Shown here piece after piece: positions 9,443-21,286 of a stretch of DNA of 64,000 nucleotides. The notes beneath the pieces were generated by a model. It ran no database searches and was not told where the DNA came from. It saw only the letters and a list, made by a program, of their open reading frames with translations. This DNA comes from Tepidanaerobacter sp. EBM-38. GTDB taxonomy: Bacteria; Bacillota; Thermosediminibacteria; Thermosediminibacterales; Tepidanaerobacteraceae. A program made the translations under genes and the position numbers. Positions within the stretch are counted from its first letter, which is position 1; each line of letters begins with the position of its first letter. The stretch lies in NCBI GenBank assembly GCA_001896545.1, contig MPOT01000086.1:1-64000 (forward strand), in the 5' to 3' direction.

Positions 9443-10882
9443 ATGCTCAGGACAAAAATAATATGCACTCTTGGTCCATCAAGCGAAGATAAATATATAA
9501 TGAGTCAATTAATCCAAGCAGGGATGAATATCGCTCGTGTAAACCTTTCACATGGTGACCATGAAGAACATTCCAAGAGAATTAAGGTCCTGCGCGAAAC
9601 CTGTAGAGAATTAAAATCCAATGTAGCTTTGCTGCTTGATACAAAAGGGCCTGAAATACGTTTGGGCACCTTTTATGGAGGGAAGGTAACCCTAGAAAAA
9701 GGCCAAGAATTTACAATTACTTCAACTCCAATAATAGGTAACGAAAAAGAGGCTTTTATAAATTATGAAAAGATTTCTAAGACAGTAGTTCCAGGAGATA
9801 GGATACTTTTGTCTGATGGTTTAATAGAGCTTCAAGTAAAAGAAATACGAGGCGAAAGGGTTATCTGCAATGTTGTAAACGGCGGCCAGTTAAGCGATAG
9901 GCAGGGAGTAAACATACCTAATAAATCCTTGGATTTACCTTCATTGGCAAAGAAAGATATAGAAGATATAATTTTTGGCATAGGCATGGGTGCGGATTTT
10001 ATAGCAGCCTCGTTTATAAGAAAAGCTGCAGATGTAAATGAAATAAGAAAGCTATTAGATTCAAACGGCGGCAATGATGTTCACATAATAGCAAAGATAG
10101 AAAACCGTGAAGGTGTTCAGAACATTGATGAAATAATCAATGCGGCTGATGGAATCATGATAGCTCGCGGAGATTTAGGTGTTGAGATTCCGGTTCAAGA
10201 GATACCTTTAGTACAAAAGAGAATTATCGGCAAATGCAATGCGGCAGGAAAACCTGTTGTTACTGCCACACAGATGTTAGACTCTATGATTAGAAACCCC
10301 AGGCCTACAAGGGCTGAAGTCACCGACGTGGCAAATGCCATATTTGATGGAACCGATGCAATTATGTTGTCAGGAGAAACAGCAGCAGGGAAATATCCCA
10401 TAGAATCGGTAAGGATGATGGCCAGCATAGCACAGAAGGCTGATCAGGCCCTTATTGAGCATACAAAGCATAAGGCGTTAAATGCAAAACCGATAACTGC
10501 AAAGTCTGTAACTGATGCTATAAGTCATGCAACATGTTCTATAGCTTCAGAGCTGAAAGCAAAAGCGATTATTACTTCCACAAAGTCAGGCTATACTGCA
10601 AGAGCGGTTGCAAAATACCGACCAGGCGCTCCGATTATAGCGGTTACTTTTAAGGAAAAAGTTTTAAAAACCCTTCAGATTGTTCATGGAGTAGTTCCTC
10701 TTAAAGTTGAAGAAACCTCATCAACTGATGAAATGTTTTTTGAAGCAGTAAGAGGGGCTGTAAGTTCCGGAATGGTTAAAAAAGGTGATTTAGTTGTCAT
10801 AACTGCCGGTGTTCCGGTCAATGTGACGGGTACTACCAATTTAATTCGCGTACATGTAGTGGGAGACGAAAAGATAAGTTAG
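9443..10882 (+). CDS. pyk: pyruvate kinase
   Basis: A 479-residue pyruvate kinase forming pyruvate and ATP from phosphoenolpyruvate. Visible motifs include the N-terminal TKIICTLGPSS, IAKIENREGVQNIDEI containing the active-site Lys, ARGDLGVEIP and ATQMLDSMIRNPRPTRAEVTDVANA. It has the catalytic, B and C domains but lacks the extra C-terminal PEP-utiliser-like domain seen in the longer Bacillus enzyme. It ends the dnaE-pfkA-pyk block. I see no clear intrinsic terminator before the next promoter at 10988. Confidence 0.96.
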   Translation: MLRTKIICTLGPSSEDKYIMSQLIQAGMNIARVNLSHGDHEEHSKRIKVLRETCRELKSNVALLLDTKGPEIRLGTFYGGKVTLEKGQEFTITSTPIIGNEKEAFINYEKISKTVVPGDRILLSDGLIELQVKEIRGERVICNVVNGGQLSDRQGVNIPNKSLDLPSLAKKDIEDIIFGIGMGADFIAASFIRKAADVNEIRKLLDSNGGNDVHIIAKIENREGVQNIDEIINAADGIMIARGDLGVEIPVQEIPLVQKRIIGKCNAAGKPVVTATQMLDSMIRNPRPTRAEVTDVANAIFDGTDAIMLSGETAAGKYPIESVRMMASIAQKADQALIEHTKHKALNAKPITAKSVTDAISHATCSIASELKAKAIITSTKSGYTARAVAKYRPGAPIIAVTFKEKVLKTLQIVHGVVPLKVEETSSTDEMFFEAVRGAVSSGMVKKGDLVVITAGVPVNVTGTTNLIRVHVVGDEKIS

Positions 10883-10987
10883 CAAGTGATAATTATAAAA
10901 CCAACTCCTTTCTCATAGGTGACATTTTACCAGAATAAATTTGACATGACATTATCATAGAATAACTATAAAAATTAAAAATAACTC

Positions 10988-11015
10988 TTGACATAATTAA
11001 AAATCGTGATAAAAT
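10988..11015 (+). promoter_or_regulatory. promoter of the ilv-leu T-box operon
   Basis: TTGACA (10988-10993), a 16-base spacer and TAAAAT (11010-11015). It lies just upstream of the T-box leader. Transcription would begin near 11022. Confidence 0.7.
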
Positions 11016-11021
11016 ACATAC

Positions 11022-11305
11022 CAACACTTAAAAGTTTATAGGTTAATTGTAATGATGGAGAGAATAATGAAGAAAGTGGCTAAAGAGAGCCGGGCAAGGT
11101 GAAAGCCGGTCCACCGATTCATTTTGTGCTCGCTCCTGAACAGCCCGAGCGAAGTAGTAGTAGTTCGGTGCCGCAATATTGCGTTAGAATGAAGTAGTTT
11201 TCTACTTCCCGAGGCCATTCCGCAAGGTAAGGCGAAACAGGGTGGTACCACGAGAAAAACCCCTCGTCCCTGAGATTTTATCTCAAGGTGAGGGGTTTAT
11301 TTTTA
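11022..11305 (+). ncRNA. T-box leader 1 (ilvB-ilvN-ilvC-leu operon)
   Basis: A tRNA-sensing T-box leader. Stem I contains AAAGAGAGCCGG and AAGGTGAAAGCCGG (11088-11109), the usual AG bulge and distal loop. The antiterminator core is AGGGTGGTACCACG (about 11239-11252). It is followed by the terminator at 11257-11298. The specifier is not certain: the Stem I 3' side reads CCACCGATTCATT, so ATT (Ile) at 11117-11119 or 11121-11123 is the best candidate, which fits the downstream genes. Uncharged tRNA pairing with the TGG-type bulge would favour readthrough into ilvB. Confidence 0.9.
11257..11305 (+). terminator. T-box 1 regulated terminator
   Basis: Arms AAACCCCTC (11257-11265) and GAGGGGTTT (11290-11298), with an inner TGAGA/TCTCA hairpin, then ATTTTTATT. 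It competes with the antiterminator formed by the T-box core just upstream. Confidence 0.85.
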
Positions 11306-11331
11306 TTAGTTTATGAAAGGTGGTGCAATAA

Positions 11332-13005
11332 ATGAAAATTACCGGAGCACAAGCACTTATAAAATCATTAGAAATTGAAAAAGTAAAATACGTTTTTGGA
11401 TATCCCGGTGGGGCGATACTTCCTGTGTATGATGCGCTTAATTATTCTAAAATAAAACATATTCTTACTCGTTCGGAACAGGCTGCTGCTCATGCGGCAA
11501 GTGGTTATGCACGTGTTTCCGGCAATGTGGGAGTGTGTATGGCAACCTCGGGACCTGGAGCAACTAATCTAGTAACAGGAATTGCCACAGCTTATATGGA
11601 TTCAATTCCCATTATAGCTATTACCGGTCAAGTTTCCACATCGGTAATAGGCAAGGATGTCTTTCAAGAAGTTGATATAACCGGTGCTACAGCACCTTTT
11701 ACAAAACATAATTATCTCATTAAAGATGCAAATGATATTCCAAGAATTGTTAAAGAGGCTTTTTATATCGCATCTACCGGCAGGCCCGGACCGGTCCTGA
11801 TAGACCTGCCTAAAGATGTAGCTGAAACAAAGATTAACTTTAAATACCCAGAAAACATCTCATTAAGAGGCTACAAGCCCAATATAATAGGACATTCGCT
11901 GCAAATATCAAGAGCGGCGGAATTGATAAATAAATCCAGGTGTCCGGTTATTTGTGCAGGCGGAGGTATAAACTCTGCAGGTGCTGAAGAAGAATTAATG
12001 CAGTTAGCCGAGAAGACATGTATTCCGGTTGTAACTACATTGATGGGAATAGGGGCATTTCCGGCAAACCACCCGCTCCACATGGGCATGATTGGCATGC
12101 ACGGCATACCGGCAGCCAATAAGACTGTTACCGAGGCAGATTTAGTAATTGCTGCGGGTTCACGATTTGCCGATAGAACCGTAGGAAAGGTCGAGGGGTT
12201 TGCGCCAAAAGCAAAGATAATACACATTGACATAGACCCTGCAGAGATAGGAAAGAACATCCAAGCACATATTCCTATTGTCGGTGATGTTAAGCAAATC
12301 CTTGGAGAAATAGTAAAAAAAGTGGAACATAAAGTGCCGTCTGCATGGAACGAATATGCTTCAAGCTTAAAAAAGTTAAAAGAAGAAGAAAACTTGGGCA
12401 GTCATAGCGATGAGCGCTTAAATCCCATTGAGATTATCCGGCAGCTTTCAAATAAGACTAAAGGAAAAGCAATTATTACTACTGAAGTAGGTTGCCACCA
12501 AATGTGGACTGCTCAGTATTATGAGTTTATTAAACCTCGCACATTTATTTCATCGGGTGGACTTGGCACCATGGGATATGGCCTGCCGGCAGCTATTGGA
12601 GCTCAAATGGCAAAGAAAGACGAAATGATTATCAATATTTGCGGTGATGGAAGCTTTCAGATGAATTTAACTGAGATGGCCACAGCTGTAGAGAATAACC
12701 TTCCGGTAAAGATTGTTCTATTTAACAACTCCGGTTTAGGTCTTGTCCGCCAACTTCAGGAATTCTATTGTGATAAGCGCTATAACCAGGTGTATTTCAG
12801 TTTTGTGCCGGATTTTATAAAACTTGCGGAAAGCTACAACTTTAAAGCAATGAGGATACAAAAGCAAAGCGAAATTTCTGATGCGATTGACAGCTTGATT
12901 TCACATGAAGGTCCGTTTTTACTTGAATGCATTTTGGATATTAATGAAAATGTATATCCAATGGTGTTAAACGGTTCTCCTATCAATGAAATGATTGGAG
13001 GGTAA
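11332..13005 (+). CDS. ilvB: acetolactate synthase large subunit (copy 1)
   Basis: A 557-residue ThDP- and FAD-dependent acetohydroxyacid synthase, the first common step of valine, leucine and isoleucine synthesis. Motifs: FGYPGGAILPVYDAL at residues 22-36, the catalytic Glu49 in RSEQAAAHAASGYAR, and the ThDP motif GDGSFQMN with NNSGLG downstream. It is paired with ilvN, whose start lies 4 bases after its stop codon, so this copy should form the regulated holoenzyme. Ribosome site AAAGGTGG. It is the first gene after T-box 1. A second, more divergent copy is at 19505. Confidence 0.95.
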   Translation: MKITGAQALIKSLEIEKVKYVFGYPGGAILPVYDALNYSKIKHILTRSEQAAAHAASGYARVSGNVGVCMATSGPGATNLVTGIATAYMDSIPIIAITGQVSTSVIGKDVFQEVDITGATAPFTKHNYLIKDANDIPRIVKEAFYIASTGRPGPVLIDLPKDVAETKINFKYPENISLRGYKPNIIGHSLQISRAAELINKSRCPVICAGGGINSAGAEEELMQLAEKTCIPVVTTLMGIGAFPANHPLHMGMIGMHGIPAANKTVTEADLVIAAGSRFADRTVGKVEGFAPKAKIIHIDIDPAEIGKNIQAHIPIVGDVKQILGEIVKKVEHKVPSAWNEYASSLKKLKEEENLGSHSDERLNPIEIIRQLSNKTKGKAIITTEVGCHQMWTAQYYEFIKPRTFISSGGLGTMGYGLPAAIGAQMAKKDEMIINICGDGSFQMNLTEMATAVENNLPVKIVLFNNSGLGLVRQLQEFYCDKRYNQVYFSFVPDFIKLAESYNFKAMRIQKQSEISDAIDSLISHEGPFLLECILDINENVYPMVLNGSPINEMIGG

Positions 13006-13008
13006 GAC

Positions 13009-14512
<1,504 letters not shown>

Positions 14513-14554
14513 CTGCTGTGCTATTGAATATTAAATACAAGATTACTTATAAGG

Positions 14555-14583
14555 GGCAGGGCCTTCTTTAAAGTCGCCCTGCC
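14555..14583 (+). other. intercistronic hairpin between ilvC and leuA
   Basis: Arms GGCAGGGC (14555-14562) and GCCCTGCC (14576-14583) with a 13-base loop that contains a further CTT/AAG pairing. It is followed by TATAAAATA, not a T run. It may be a weak terminator or an mRNA-processing or stability element. Confidence 0.5.
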
Positions 14584-14654
14584 TATAAAATATAACAGTT
14601 TATTGAGGATGTTCAATAAAATAAATCAGAATTATCAAAAAAGGTGGTATAAAA

Positions 14655-16190
14655 ATGCCTAGAAAAATAGAAATCTTCGATACCACCCTGAGGGATGGAG
14701 AGCAAACTCCTGGAATTTCTTTAAATGTTAAAGAGAAACTTGAAATAGCTCGACAACTGGAAAAACTCTCGGTGGATGTAATAGAGGCGGGTTTTCCCAT
14801 AGCCTCCAACGGTGATTTTAACGCAGTCAAAGCCATAGCGGAAAATGTAAAAGGGCCGGTTATTACAGGCCTTGCCCGAGCTAATTTTAAAGATATAGAC
14901 AGAGCTGCAGAGGCATTGAAAGCTGCAGAGCGGCCGCGAATTCATACTTTCATAGCATCATCTCCGATTCATATGAAATACAAGTTGAAAATGACAGAGG
15001 AACAAGTTTTAGAAGCTGCAGTAGCCGCAGTAAAAAGGGCTAAATCCTTCGTGGAAGATGTCGAGTTTTCAGCCGAAGACGCATCAAGATCCGATGTAGA
15101 ATTTCTCTGTAGGTTATTTTCAGCTGCAATTAAGGCAGGTGCTACCGTCATAAATATTCCGGATACAGTAGGGTATACAACTCCCGGAGAATTTGGACAA
15201 TTAATAAAAACTATTATGGAAAGAGTACCCGAAATTGACAAAGTAAAGGTAAGTGTTCACTGCCATGACGATTTGGGAATGGCTGTTGCTAACTCATTAG
15301 AAGCTGTAATTTATGGGGCAACTCAAGTAGAATGTGCGGTAAATGGCCTTGGTGAGCGAGCAGGCAATGCTGCATTAGAAGAAATTGTAATGGCGCTTGA
15401 TACTCGAAAGGATTTTTATCAGGTCGAACATGGTATAAATACAAAACAGATTTATCGCACAAGTAAAATGGTAAGCACCATAACCGGGATATTCATACAG
15501 CCTAATAAAGCTATTGTAGGCGCAAATGCTTTTGCACATGAATCTGGAATCCATCAGCACGGTGTTTTAACAGAAAAATCTACTTACGAAATAATGACTC
15601 CGCAGTCTATAGGCCTTACTACTAACACTCTGGTGCTTGGCAAGCATTCAGGCAGACATGCTTTTGCTGAGAGGTTAAAGGAAATGGGATATGAATTGTC
15701 GCAAGATGAACTTAACAAAGCATTTGAAAGGTTTAAAGACTTGGCAGACAGGAAGAAGGAGATATCAGATTTGGATATTGAAGCAATAGTTGAAGACCAG
15801 GTAATGAAACTTCCACAGCATATTGAATTGGAATGTTTCCAGGTTTCAACAGGCAATAAAGCTATTGCTACTGCAACAGTAAGAGTTAATGTGAACGGTA
15901 AGGTTATTGAAGAGGCATCCACCGGTGACGGTCCTATTGATGCAATATATAAAGCCCTTGAACGTGCCTGCAACATGAATTGTAAGCTTGTTGATTATTC
16001 AATAAGATCCGTTACTGCAGGAAAAGATGCTTTAGGTGAGGTTACTGTTAGAGTTGAAAAAGATGGAAGAACATTTTTAGGTCGAGGCCTTAGTATAGAT
16101 ATCATAGAAGCTAGTGCAATGGCATATACGAATGCTATGAATAAAACAATGTGGAATAACGGCTACAGCAAACCCCGGGAGGTGGATTAA
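14655..16190 (+). CDS. leuA: 2-isopropylmalate synthase
   Basis: A 511-residue LeuA, condensing acetyl-CoA with 2-oxoisovalerate in the first committed step of leucine synthesis. [15 protein letters not shown] at residues 9-23 and [13 protein letters not shown] are the DRE-TIM metallolyase motifs; [14 protein letters not shown] and HESGIHQHG also fit. The C-terminal ~110 residues form the allosteric leucine-binding LeuA dimerisation domain, so this is not a truncated homocitrate-type enzyme. A citramalate synthase activity cannot be excluded from sequence alone. leuC starts at the base following its stop. Confidence 0.93.
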   Translation: MPRKIEIFDTTLRDGEQTPGISLNVKEKLEIARQLEKLSVDVIEAGFPIASNGDFNAVKAIAENVKGPVITGLARANFKDIDRAAEALKAAERPRIHTFIASSPIHMKYKLKMTEEQVLEAAVAAVKRAKSFVEDVEFSAEDASRSDVEFLCRLFSAAIKAGATVINIPDTVGYTTPGEFGQLIKTIMERVPEIDKVKVSVHCHDDLGMAVANSLEAVIYGATQVECAVNGLGERAGNAALEEIVMALDTRKDFYQVEHGINTKQIYRTSKMVSTITGIFIQPNKAIVGANAFAHESGIHQHGVLTEKSTYEIMTPQSIGLTTNTLVLGKHSGRHAFAERLKEMGYELSQDELNKAFERFKDLADRKKEISDLDIEAIVEDQVMKLPQHIELECFQVSTGNKAIATATVRVNVNGKVIEEASTGDGPIDAIYKALERACNMNCKLVDYSIRSVTAGKDALGEVTVRVEKDGRTFLGRGLSIDIIEASAMAYTNAMNKTMWNNGYSKPREVD

Positions 16191-17465
16191 ATGGGGATGA
16201 CTATTACTCAGAAGATACTTGCCAAACATTCTGGTAAGGATTTTGTGGAACCGGGTGAACTTGTTATGGCTGAAGTTGATTTAGCACTGGCCAATGACAT
16301 AACTGGACCCGTTGCTATAGAAGAGTTTAAAAAAGCAGGAGGTCATAAAGTTTTTGACCGCGAAAAGATAGCTCTAATTCCCGACCATTTTGCACCAAAT
16401 AAAGATATTAAATCGGCAGAGCTTTGCAAAACGCTAAGAGAGTTTGCGAAGGCTCAGCAGATTAAACATTACTATGAAGTGGGGCGTATGGGAATAGAAC
16501 ATGCCTTTTTGCCGGAGCAGGGCATTGTCCTTCCTGGAGATTTGGTAATCGGTGCTGATTCACATACATGCACTTATGGAGCCCTTGGGGCTTTTTCCAC
16601 AGGTGTTGGTTCTACAGACCTTGCATTTGCTATGATGACCGGCAAATGTTGGTTTAAAGTACCGGAAACTATAAAATTTATTTATCACGGGAAACCAAAT
16701 CCATGGGTAACAGGTAAAGACTTAATTTTGCATACTATAGGAGATATAGGAGTAGATGGAGCATTGTATAAAGCCATGGAATTTACCGGTGATACCATTA
16801 CACATCTTAATATTGACGAAAGGCTTACGATGTCAAATATGGCCATTGAAGCCGGTGGCAAAAATGGTATCATGGAACCGGACGAGATAACCTTGGAGTA
16901 TGTTAAAAATAGAGCTAAAAAACCTTATGAGGTGTTTAGAAGCGATCCGGATGCAGCGTATTCGGATATAATAGATTATGATGTTAAAAAAATACAGCCT
17001 AAGATCGCATTGCCTCATCTTCCAGAAAATGTGGTCGATGTAGAAGCTGTAGATAATATTGCAATAGATCAAGTAGTTATAGGTTCGTGCACTAATGGAA
17101 GGCTGGAAGACATGAGGCTTGCGGCGAAAGTGCTTAAAGGTCATAAGGTTCATCCTTATCTGCGATTAATTATAATCCCTGCAACGCAGCAAGTTTACCA
17201 GGACATGATAAAAGAAGGAATTACTGAAATTTTCGTTGATGCTGGTGCAGTTGTAAGTACGCCTACATGTGGGCCTTGTTTGGGCGGATATATGGGAATT
17301 CTTGCTAAAGGCGAAAGAGCTGTAGCAACGACTAACAGGAACTTTGTAGGCAGAATGGGCCATCCTGAAAGCGAGGTATACCTTTCAAATCCTGCAGTAG
17401 CAGCAGCCTCTGCAGTAAAAGGAAGAATAGCTCATCCCAAGGAGGTGGTTTGCTGTGATATTTAA
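16191..17465 (+). CDS. leuC: 3-isopropylmalate dehydratase large subunit
   Basis: A 424-residue aconitase-family subunit with the [4Fe-4S] cysteines in [12 protein letters not shown] and [35 protein letters not shown] is the usual substrate loop. With LeuD it interconverts 2- and 3-isopropylmalate. The length suits the shorter archaeal/clostridial LeuC class rather than the ~470-residue enterobacterial one. The ribosome site GGGAGGTGG lies in the end of leuA; a second in-frame ATG at 16197 is possible. Its last codons overlap leuD by 11 bases. Confidence 0.94.
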   Translation: MGMTITQKILAKHSGKDFVEPGELVMAEVDLALANDITGPVAIEEFKKAGGHKVFDREKIALIPDHFAPNKDIKSAELCKTLREFAKAQQIKHYYEVGRMGIEHAFLPEQGIVLPGDLVIGADSHTCTYGALGAFSTGVGSTDLAFAMMTGKCWFKVPETIKFIYHGKPNPWVTGKDLILHTIGDIGVDGALYKAMEFTGDTITHLNIDERLTMSNMAIEAGGKNGIMEPDEITLEYVKNRAKKPYEVFRSDPDAAYSDIIDYDVKKIQPKIALPHLPENVVDVEAVDNIAIDQVVIGSCTNGRLEDMRLAAKVLKGHKVHPYLRLIIIPATQQVYQDMIKEGITEIFVDAGAVVSTPTCGPCLGGYMGILAKGERAVATTNRNFVGRMGHPESEVYLSNPAVAAASAVKGRIAHPKEVVCCDI

Positions 17466-17958
17466 GGGAAAAGCGTGGATTTATGAAGATAATATCGATA
17501 CAGATGTAATCATTCCTGCTCGCTATTTAAATACTACAGATCCCAAGGAACTGGCCTCACACTGTATGGAGGACCTGGATCCTGATTTTTCGACAAAAGT
17601 TGAAGCCGGGGATATTATTGTTGCAGGAAATAACTTTGGATGCGGGAGTTCCCGGGAGCATGCACCACTAGCTATAAAGTCGGCCGGCATTAGTTGTGTG
17701 GTTGCTTCCTCTTTTGCACGAATATTTTACAGAAATTCTATTAATATTGGACTTCCAATTTTAGAATGTAAAGATTGTAATAAAAAAATAAAAACAGGTG
17801 ATATACTAGAAATCGACACAGACAAGGGTATTATAAGCAATATAACTTCCGGAGAAATATTCGAAGCAAGGCCATTTCCGGAATTCATAAAAGGTATAAT
17901 AAATGCAGGCGGGCTTATGAATTACGCAAAAGAGGTGGACGAAAAATGCAGACAATAG
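17455..17958 (+). CDS. leuD: 3-isopropylmalate dehydratase small subunit
   Basis: A 167-residue swivel-domain subunit with the signature [13 protein letters not shown] near residues 62-74. It pairs with LeuC. It starts at GTG 17455 after AAGGAGGTGG and overlaps leuC, which suggests translational coupling and fixed stoichiometry. The end overlaps leuB by 13 bases. Length is typical of the short LeuD class. Confidence 0.94.
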   Translation: MIFKGKAWIYEDNIDTDVIIPARYLNTTDPKELASHCMEDLDPDFSTKVEAGDIIVAGNNFGCGSSREHAPLAIKSAGISCVVASSFARIFYRNSINIGLPILECKDCNKKIKTGDILEIDTDKGIISNITSGEIFEARPFPEFIKGIINAGGLMNYAKEVDEKCRQ

Positions 17959-19016
17959 CCCTTCTCCCGGGTGACGGCATAGGGCCTGAAATAATTGACG
18001 AAGCAGTCAAGGTTTTGAGAGCTATAGAGGCAAAATATGATTTAAAATTCCAGTTTAAAGAGAGTTTAGTAGGAGGTGCATCTGTAGATATTTACGGAAC
18101 TCCTCTTACAGAAGATACATTGGCTCTTTGTAAAGATTGTGATGCGATTTTATTTGGAGCAGTGGGAGGACCTAAATGGGATGGATTACCAAAGGAACTT
18201 CGGCCTGAACAGGCTATTTTAGGTCTTAGAAAAAGTCTTGGTCTTTATGCAAATCTTAGGTCTGTGATTCTCTTTAATGCTCTTTCAGCTGCCTCGCCGA
18301 TAAAAAAAGAAATTATCGGTGAAGAACTGGATATTATGATAGTTCGTGAGCTTACAGGAGGACTTTATTTTGGTAAACCTAAAGGAATAGAGAGAACTCA
18401 TGATAAGACACGAGCTTTTGATACTATGGAGTATACGGATGAAGAGATAAAGCGAGTGGCTCGTATTGCCTTTGAAGCAGCCCAACGCAGGCAGAAACGC
18501 CTTACTTCGGTAGATAAGGCTAATGTCCTTGAAACCTCACGATTGTGGAGGACTATTGTAACTGACATGGCTGCTGATTACCCTGATGTAAAACTTTGCC
18601 ATATGTATGTAGATAATTGTTCGATGCAGCTTGTGCTAAACCCTGGTCAGTTTGATGTGATTTTAACTGAGAATACTTTTGGAGATATATTAAGCGACGA
18701 AGCATCAGTTTTGACGGGTTCGATAGGCATGCTGCCGTCAGCTAGCGTAGGTGACGGCAAACCGTATCTTTATGAACCAATACACGGGTCTGCACCTGAC
18801 ATAGCGGGTAGCGGCAAAGCAAATCCTATTGCCTGTATTTTATCGGCCGCAATGATGCTGGAATATTCTTTCGGGGCCAAAGATGCCGCATCAGCGATAA
18901 GAAATGCGGTAGAAAAAGCTTTAAACGAAGGATATAGGACTTTTGACATTCAAGTTGGAGCAAAAAAAGTTATATCAACTTCGGAAATGGGAGATATTAT
19001 TGTTAAAAATTTATAG
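17946..19016 (+). CDS. leuB: 3-isopropylmalate dehydrogenase
   Basis: A 356-residue NAD-dependent decarboxylating dehydrogenase producing 2-oxoisocaproate. [11 protein letters not shown] at the N-terminus, [44 protein letters not shown] and [12 protein letters not shown] are family motifs. It ends the first branched-chain operon. The -35 of the next promoter begins at the base after its stop codon, and no separate terminator is seen between them. Confidence 0.95.
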   Translation: MQTIALLPGDGIGPEIIDEAVKVLRAIEAKYDLKFQFKESLVGGASVDIYGTPLTEDTLALCKDCDAILFGAVGGPKWDGLPKELRPEQAILGLRKSLGLYANLRSVILFNALSAASPIKKEIIGEELDIMIVRELTGGLYFGKPKGIERTHDKTRAFDTMEYTDEEIKRVARIAFEAAQRRQKRLTSVDKANVLETSRLWRTIVTDMAADYPDVKLCHMYVDNCSMQLVLNPGQFDVILTENTFGDILSDEASVLTGSIGMLPSASVGDGKPYLYEPIHGSAPDIAGSGKANPIACILSAAMMLEYSFGAKDAASAIRNAVEKALNEGYRTFDIQVGAKKVISTSEMGDIIVKNL

Positions 19017-19045
19017 TTGTATTTTCTTGAATTAGATGGTATAAT
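19017..19045 (+). promoter_or_regulatory. promoter of the ilvB2-ilvE T-box operon
   Basis: TTGTAT (19017-19022), a 17-base spacer and a perfect TATAAT (19040-19045). The -35 touches the leuB stop codon. Transcription would start near 19052, at the head of T-box 2. Confidence 0.7.
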
Positions 19046-19051
19046 TTAAGC

Positions 19052-19366
19052 TAATATATTTTATTTCGTTTTTAAAAGCTGTGAAGAGAAGAGTAGCGGT
19101 TTTTTTCAGACTAAAGAGAGTCGGATAAGGTGAAAGCCGATGTTTGAAATGACCGGTGAAAATCATCTCGGAGCTGCCAGAGTGAACTTTAAAGTAATTC
19201 TGGCCGGGTTCCCTGTAAGAGGGAAATAGGTCACCGTTAAAATGACCGGGTATCGGGCGAATGCCCCGTACCTATTGAGATTTATACCGCGAGGTATAAA
19301 TGAATACAGGGTGGTAACGCGAGATCCTTCGCCCCTTTTATAAGGGTTAGGCGTAGGATCTTTTTT
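19052..19366 (+). ncRNA. T-box leader 2, isoleucine specifier (ilvB2-ilvE)
   Basis: A canonical T-box leader. Stem I shows AGTAGCGG on the 5' side, TAAAGAGAGTCGG and AAGGTGAAAGCCGA in the distal part, and GGTGAAAATCATCT on the 3' side. By alignment with glyQS-type leaders the specifier is ATC at 19162-19164, read by tRNA-Ile. The antiterminator core AGGGTGGTAACGCG is at about 19308-19321, immediately before the terminator. Uncharged tRNA-Ile should therefore switch on the second acetolactate synthase and the aminotransferase. Confidence 0.93.
19323..19366 (+). terminator. T-box 2 regulated terminator
   Basis: GATCCT (19323-19328) pairs with AGGATC (19355-19360), and CGCC with GGCG inside after a T/T mismatch. 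The stem is followed by six T. Confidence 0.85.
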
Positions 19367-19504
19367 ATTCTTTAAGGTTCTAAATGCAGTTTCAAATTAC
19401 TAAACTAGTAATTTTTAGGAAATTGTCGATTATAAACTTGTGTTTTATACTACTTTGCAGTTGACATAATTTTAATATTTATTACCATAAAAGAAGGTGA
19501 GAAA

Positions 19505-21187
19505 ATGACTGGTGCAGAACTTTTGTTAAAAACATTAGATGAGTTGGGTATTGATACCATTTTTGGCTTTCCAGGCGGTTCGGCTTTGCCGATTTATGAT
19601 GCCCTTTATAACTATAAAAGAATAAGACATATACGAACCGTCCACGAACAGGGAGCAGCGCATGCCGCAGATGGATATGCAAGGGCAACTGGGAAAGTTG
19701 GAGTAGTTCTAAGCACCTCCGGTCCTGGAGCCACAAACTTAGTTACAGGTATTGCCAATGCTTATATGGATTCGGTACCTATGTTGGCTTTCACAGGGCA
19801 GGTTGCTTTAGACCTCCTGGGCAAAGATTCATTTCAAGAGGTGGACATTACGGGGGTTACCCTTCCAATTACAAAACACAGTTTCTTAATTAGAGATAAA
19901 AAGGATATTGCAAAGAAAGTCAAAGAAGCATTTCATATTGCAACGACAGGAAGACCTGGACCTGTGCTGGTAGACTTACCCAAAAACATAATGGCCGAAC
20001 AGGTTAATGAAGATGAAATAAGAAGAGACATGAATGGATTTATTGCAACTTATTCTTTGAAACAACATTTGCCGGAGAACTTCAAGATATTACTTGAAAA
20101 AGCTGCCACTATGATTGAAAAAGCCGAAAGGCCGGTTATATATGCCGGCGGTGGAATTATAAACTCTGACGCCACTGCGGAGTTATTAAGACTAGCTGAA
20201 AAAATAAATGCACCGGTAACAACTACCCTAATGGGTATTTCGGGTTTTCCCACAGAACATCCTCTCTGCTTAGGCATGCTAGGTATGCATGGCACTGCTT
20301 ATGCTAATATGGCAGTTACCGAGTGCGATTTACTGTTGGCTTTGGGAGCGCGATTTGATGACAGAGTTACCGGTAATGTAAAAAAATTTGCACCGAATGC
20401 AAAGATTATTCATGTTGATATTGATATGGCTGAATTAGGTAAAAATATAGATATAGATTTGGGAATCAAGGGAGATGTAAAGCAGTTTTTAACGGAAATA
20501 TTAGAAATACTTTCCCAAAAGAAAAATGAACAATGGATAAAAACAGTGGCGAATTGGAAGGAATCTTACCCACTTAAATATTGCTCAAAAGGCTTAAAAC
20601 CTCAGTATGTAGTAGAAGAAATTTGCCGACAAACCCAAGGAGAAGCTATTATTGTAACTGAAGTAGGCCAACATCAGATGTGGGCAGCACAATTTTACAA
20701 ATTTAAGGAACCAAGAAGTTTTGTATCTTCAGGCGGATTGGGTACCATGGGCTTTGGACTGCCGGCAGCCATTGGAGCTAAACTTGGAAGACCGGATAAA
20801 GTTGTGTTTAATATTGCAGGAGATGGCAGCTTTGAAATGAACTGTCATGAATTGATAACTGCTGCCAGATACAATATTCCGGTTATAACGGTGATATTCA
20901 ACAATCGTAGTCTTGGAATGGTTAGGCAGTGGCAAGAACTGTTCTTCGATGAAAGATATTCCCATGTATATTTAGATGGTGCCGATGTTGATTATGTAAA
21001 ATTAGCCGAAGCTTGTGGCGTAAGAGGTTATGAGGTTACTGAAAAAAGCGACTTACCGAAAATAATAAAACAAGCCGTAGAAATCCAAGAACCTGCTGTG
21101 ATAGATGTAAGAATAGATCCCAAGGAGAATGTTATGCCGATGGTTCCAGCAGGCAAGGCTATAAATGAAATGATGGGTTTTGATTAA
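19505..21187 (+). CDS. ilvB: acetolactate synthase large subunit (copy 2)
   Basis: A 560-residue second acetohydroxyacid synthase large subunit. It keeps FGFPGGSALPIYDAL, Glu48 in VHEQGAAHAADGYAR, and the ThDP motif GDGSFEMN with FNNRSLGMVRQWQ. It is clearly diverged from copy 1, and no small subunit is adjacent. It could share IlvN from 13009 or act unregulated. Its isoleucine T-box and its neighbour ilvE argue for a biosynthetic AHAS rather than a catabolic, acetoin-forming enzyme, although the latter cannot be ruled out without tests. Ribosome site AGAAGGTGAG. Confidence 0.93.
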   Translation: MTGAELLLKTLDELGIDTIFGFPGGSALPIYDALYNYKRIRHIRTVHEQGAAHAADGYARATGKVGVVLSTSGPGATNLVTGIANAYMDSVPMLAFTGQVALDLLGKDSFQEVDITGVTLPITKHSFLIRDKKDIAKKVKEAFHIATTGRPGPVLVDLPKNIMAEQVNEDEIRRDMNGFIATYSLKQHLPENFKILLEKAATMIEKAERPVIYAGGGIINSDATAELLRLAEKINAPVTTTLMGISGFPTEHPLCLGMLGMHGTAYANMAVTECDLLLALGARFDDRVTGNVKKFAPNAKIIHVDIDMAELGKNIDIDLGIKGDVKQFLTEILEILSQKKNEQWIKTVANWKESYPLKYCSKGLKPQYVVEEICRQTQGEAIIVTEVGQHQMWAAQFYKFKEPRSFVSSGGLGTMGFGLPAAIGAKLGRPDKVVFNIAGDGSFEMNCHELITAARYNIPVITVIFNNRSLGMVRQWQELFFDERYSHVYLDGADVDYVKLAEACGVRGYEVTEKSDLPKIIKQAVEIQEPAVIDVRIDPKENVMPMVPAGKAINEMMGFD

Positions 21188-21286
21188 TTTTCTTAAATAT
21201 AATCTGAGATATGAGTATAAAACATTTTGCCATATTTTTCTTATGAGCAAACATTAACTATATAACTATGAAGGAGGAAGCTTTAC

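Noticed and set aside
19461..19488. Second promoter (TTGACA...TACCAT) between T-box 2 and ilvB2
   Set aside because: The -10 is poor and the start would fall on or beyond the ribosome site, so it would bypass the T-box with almost no leader.
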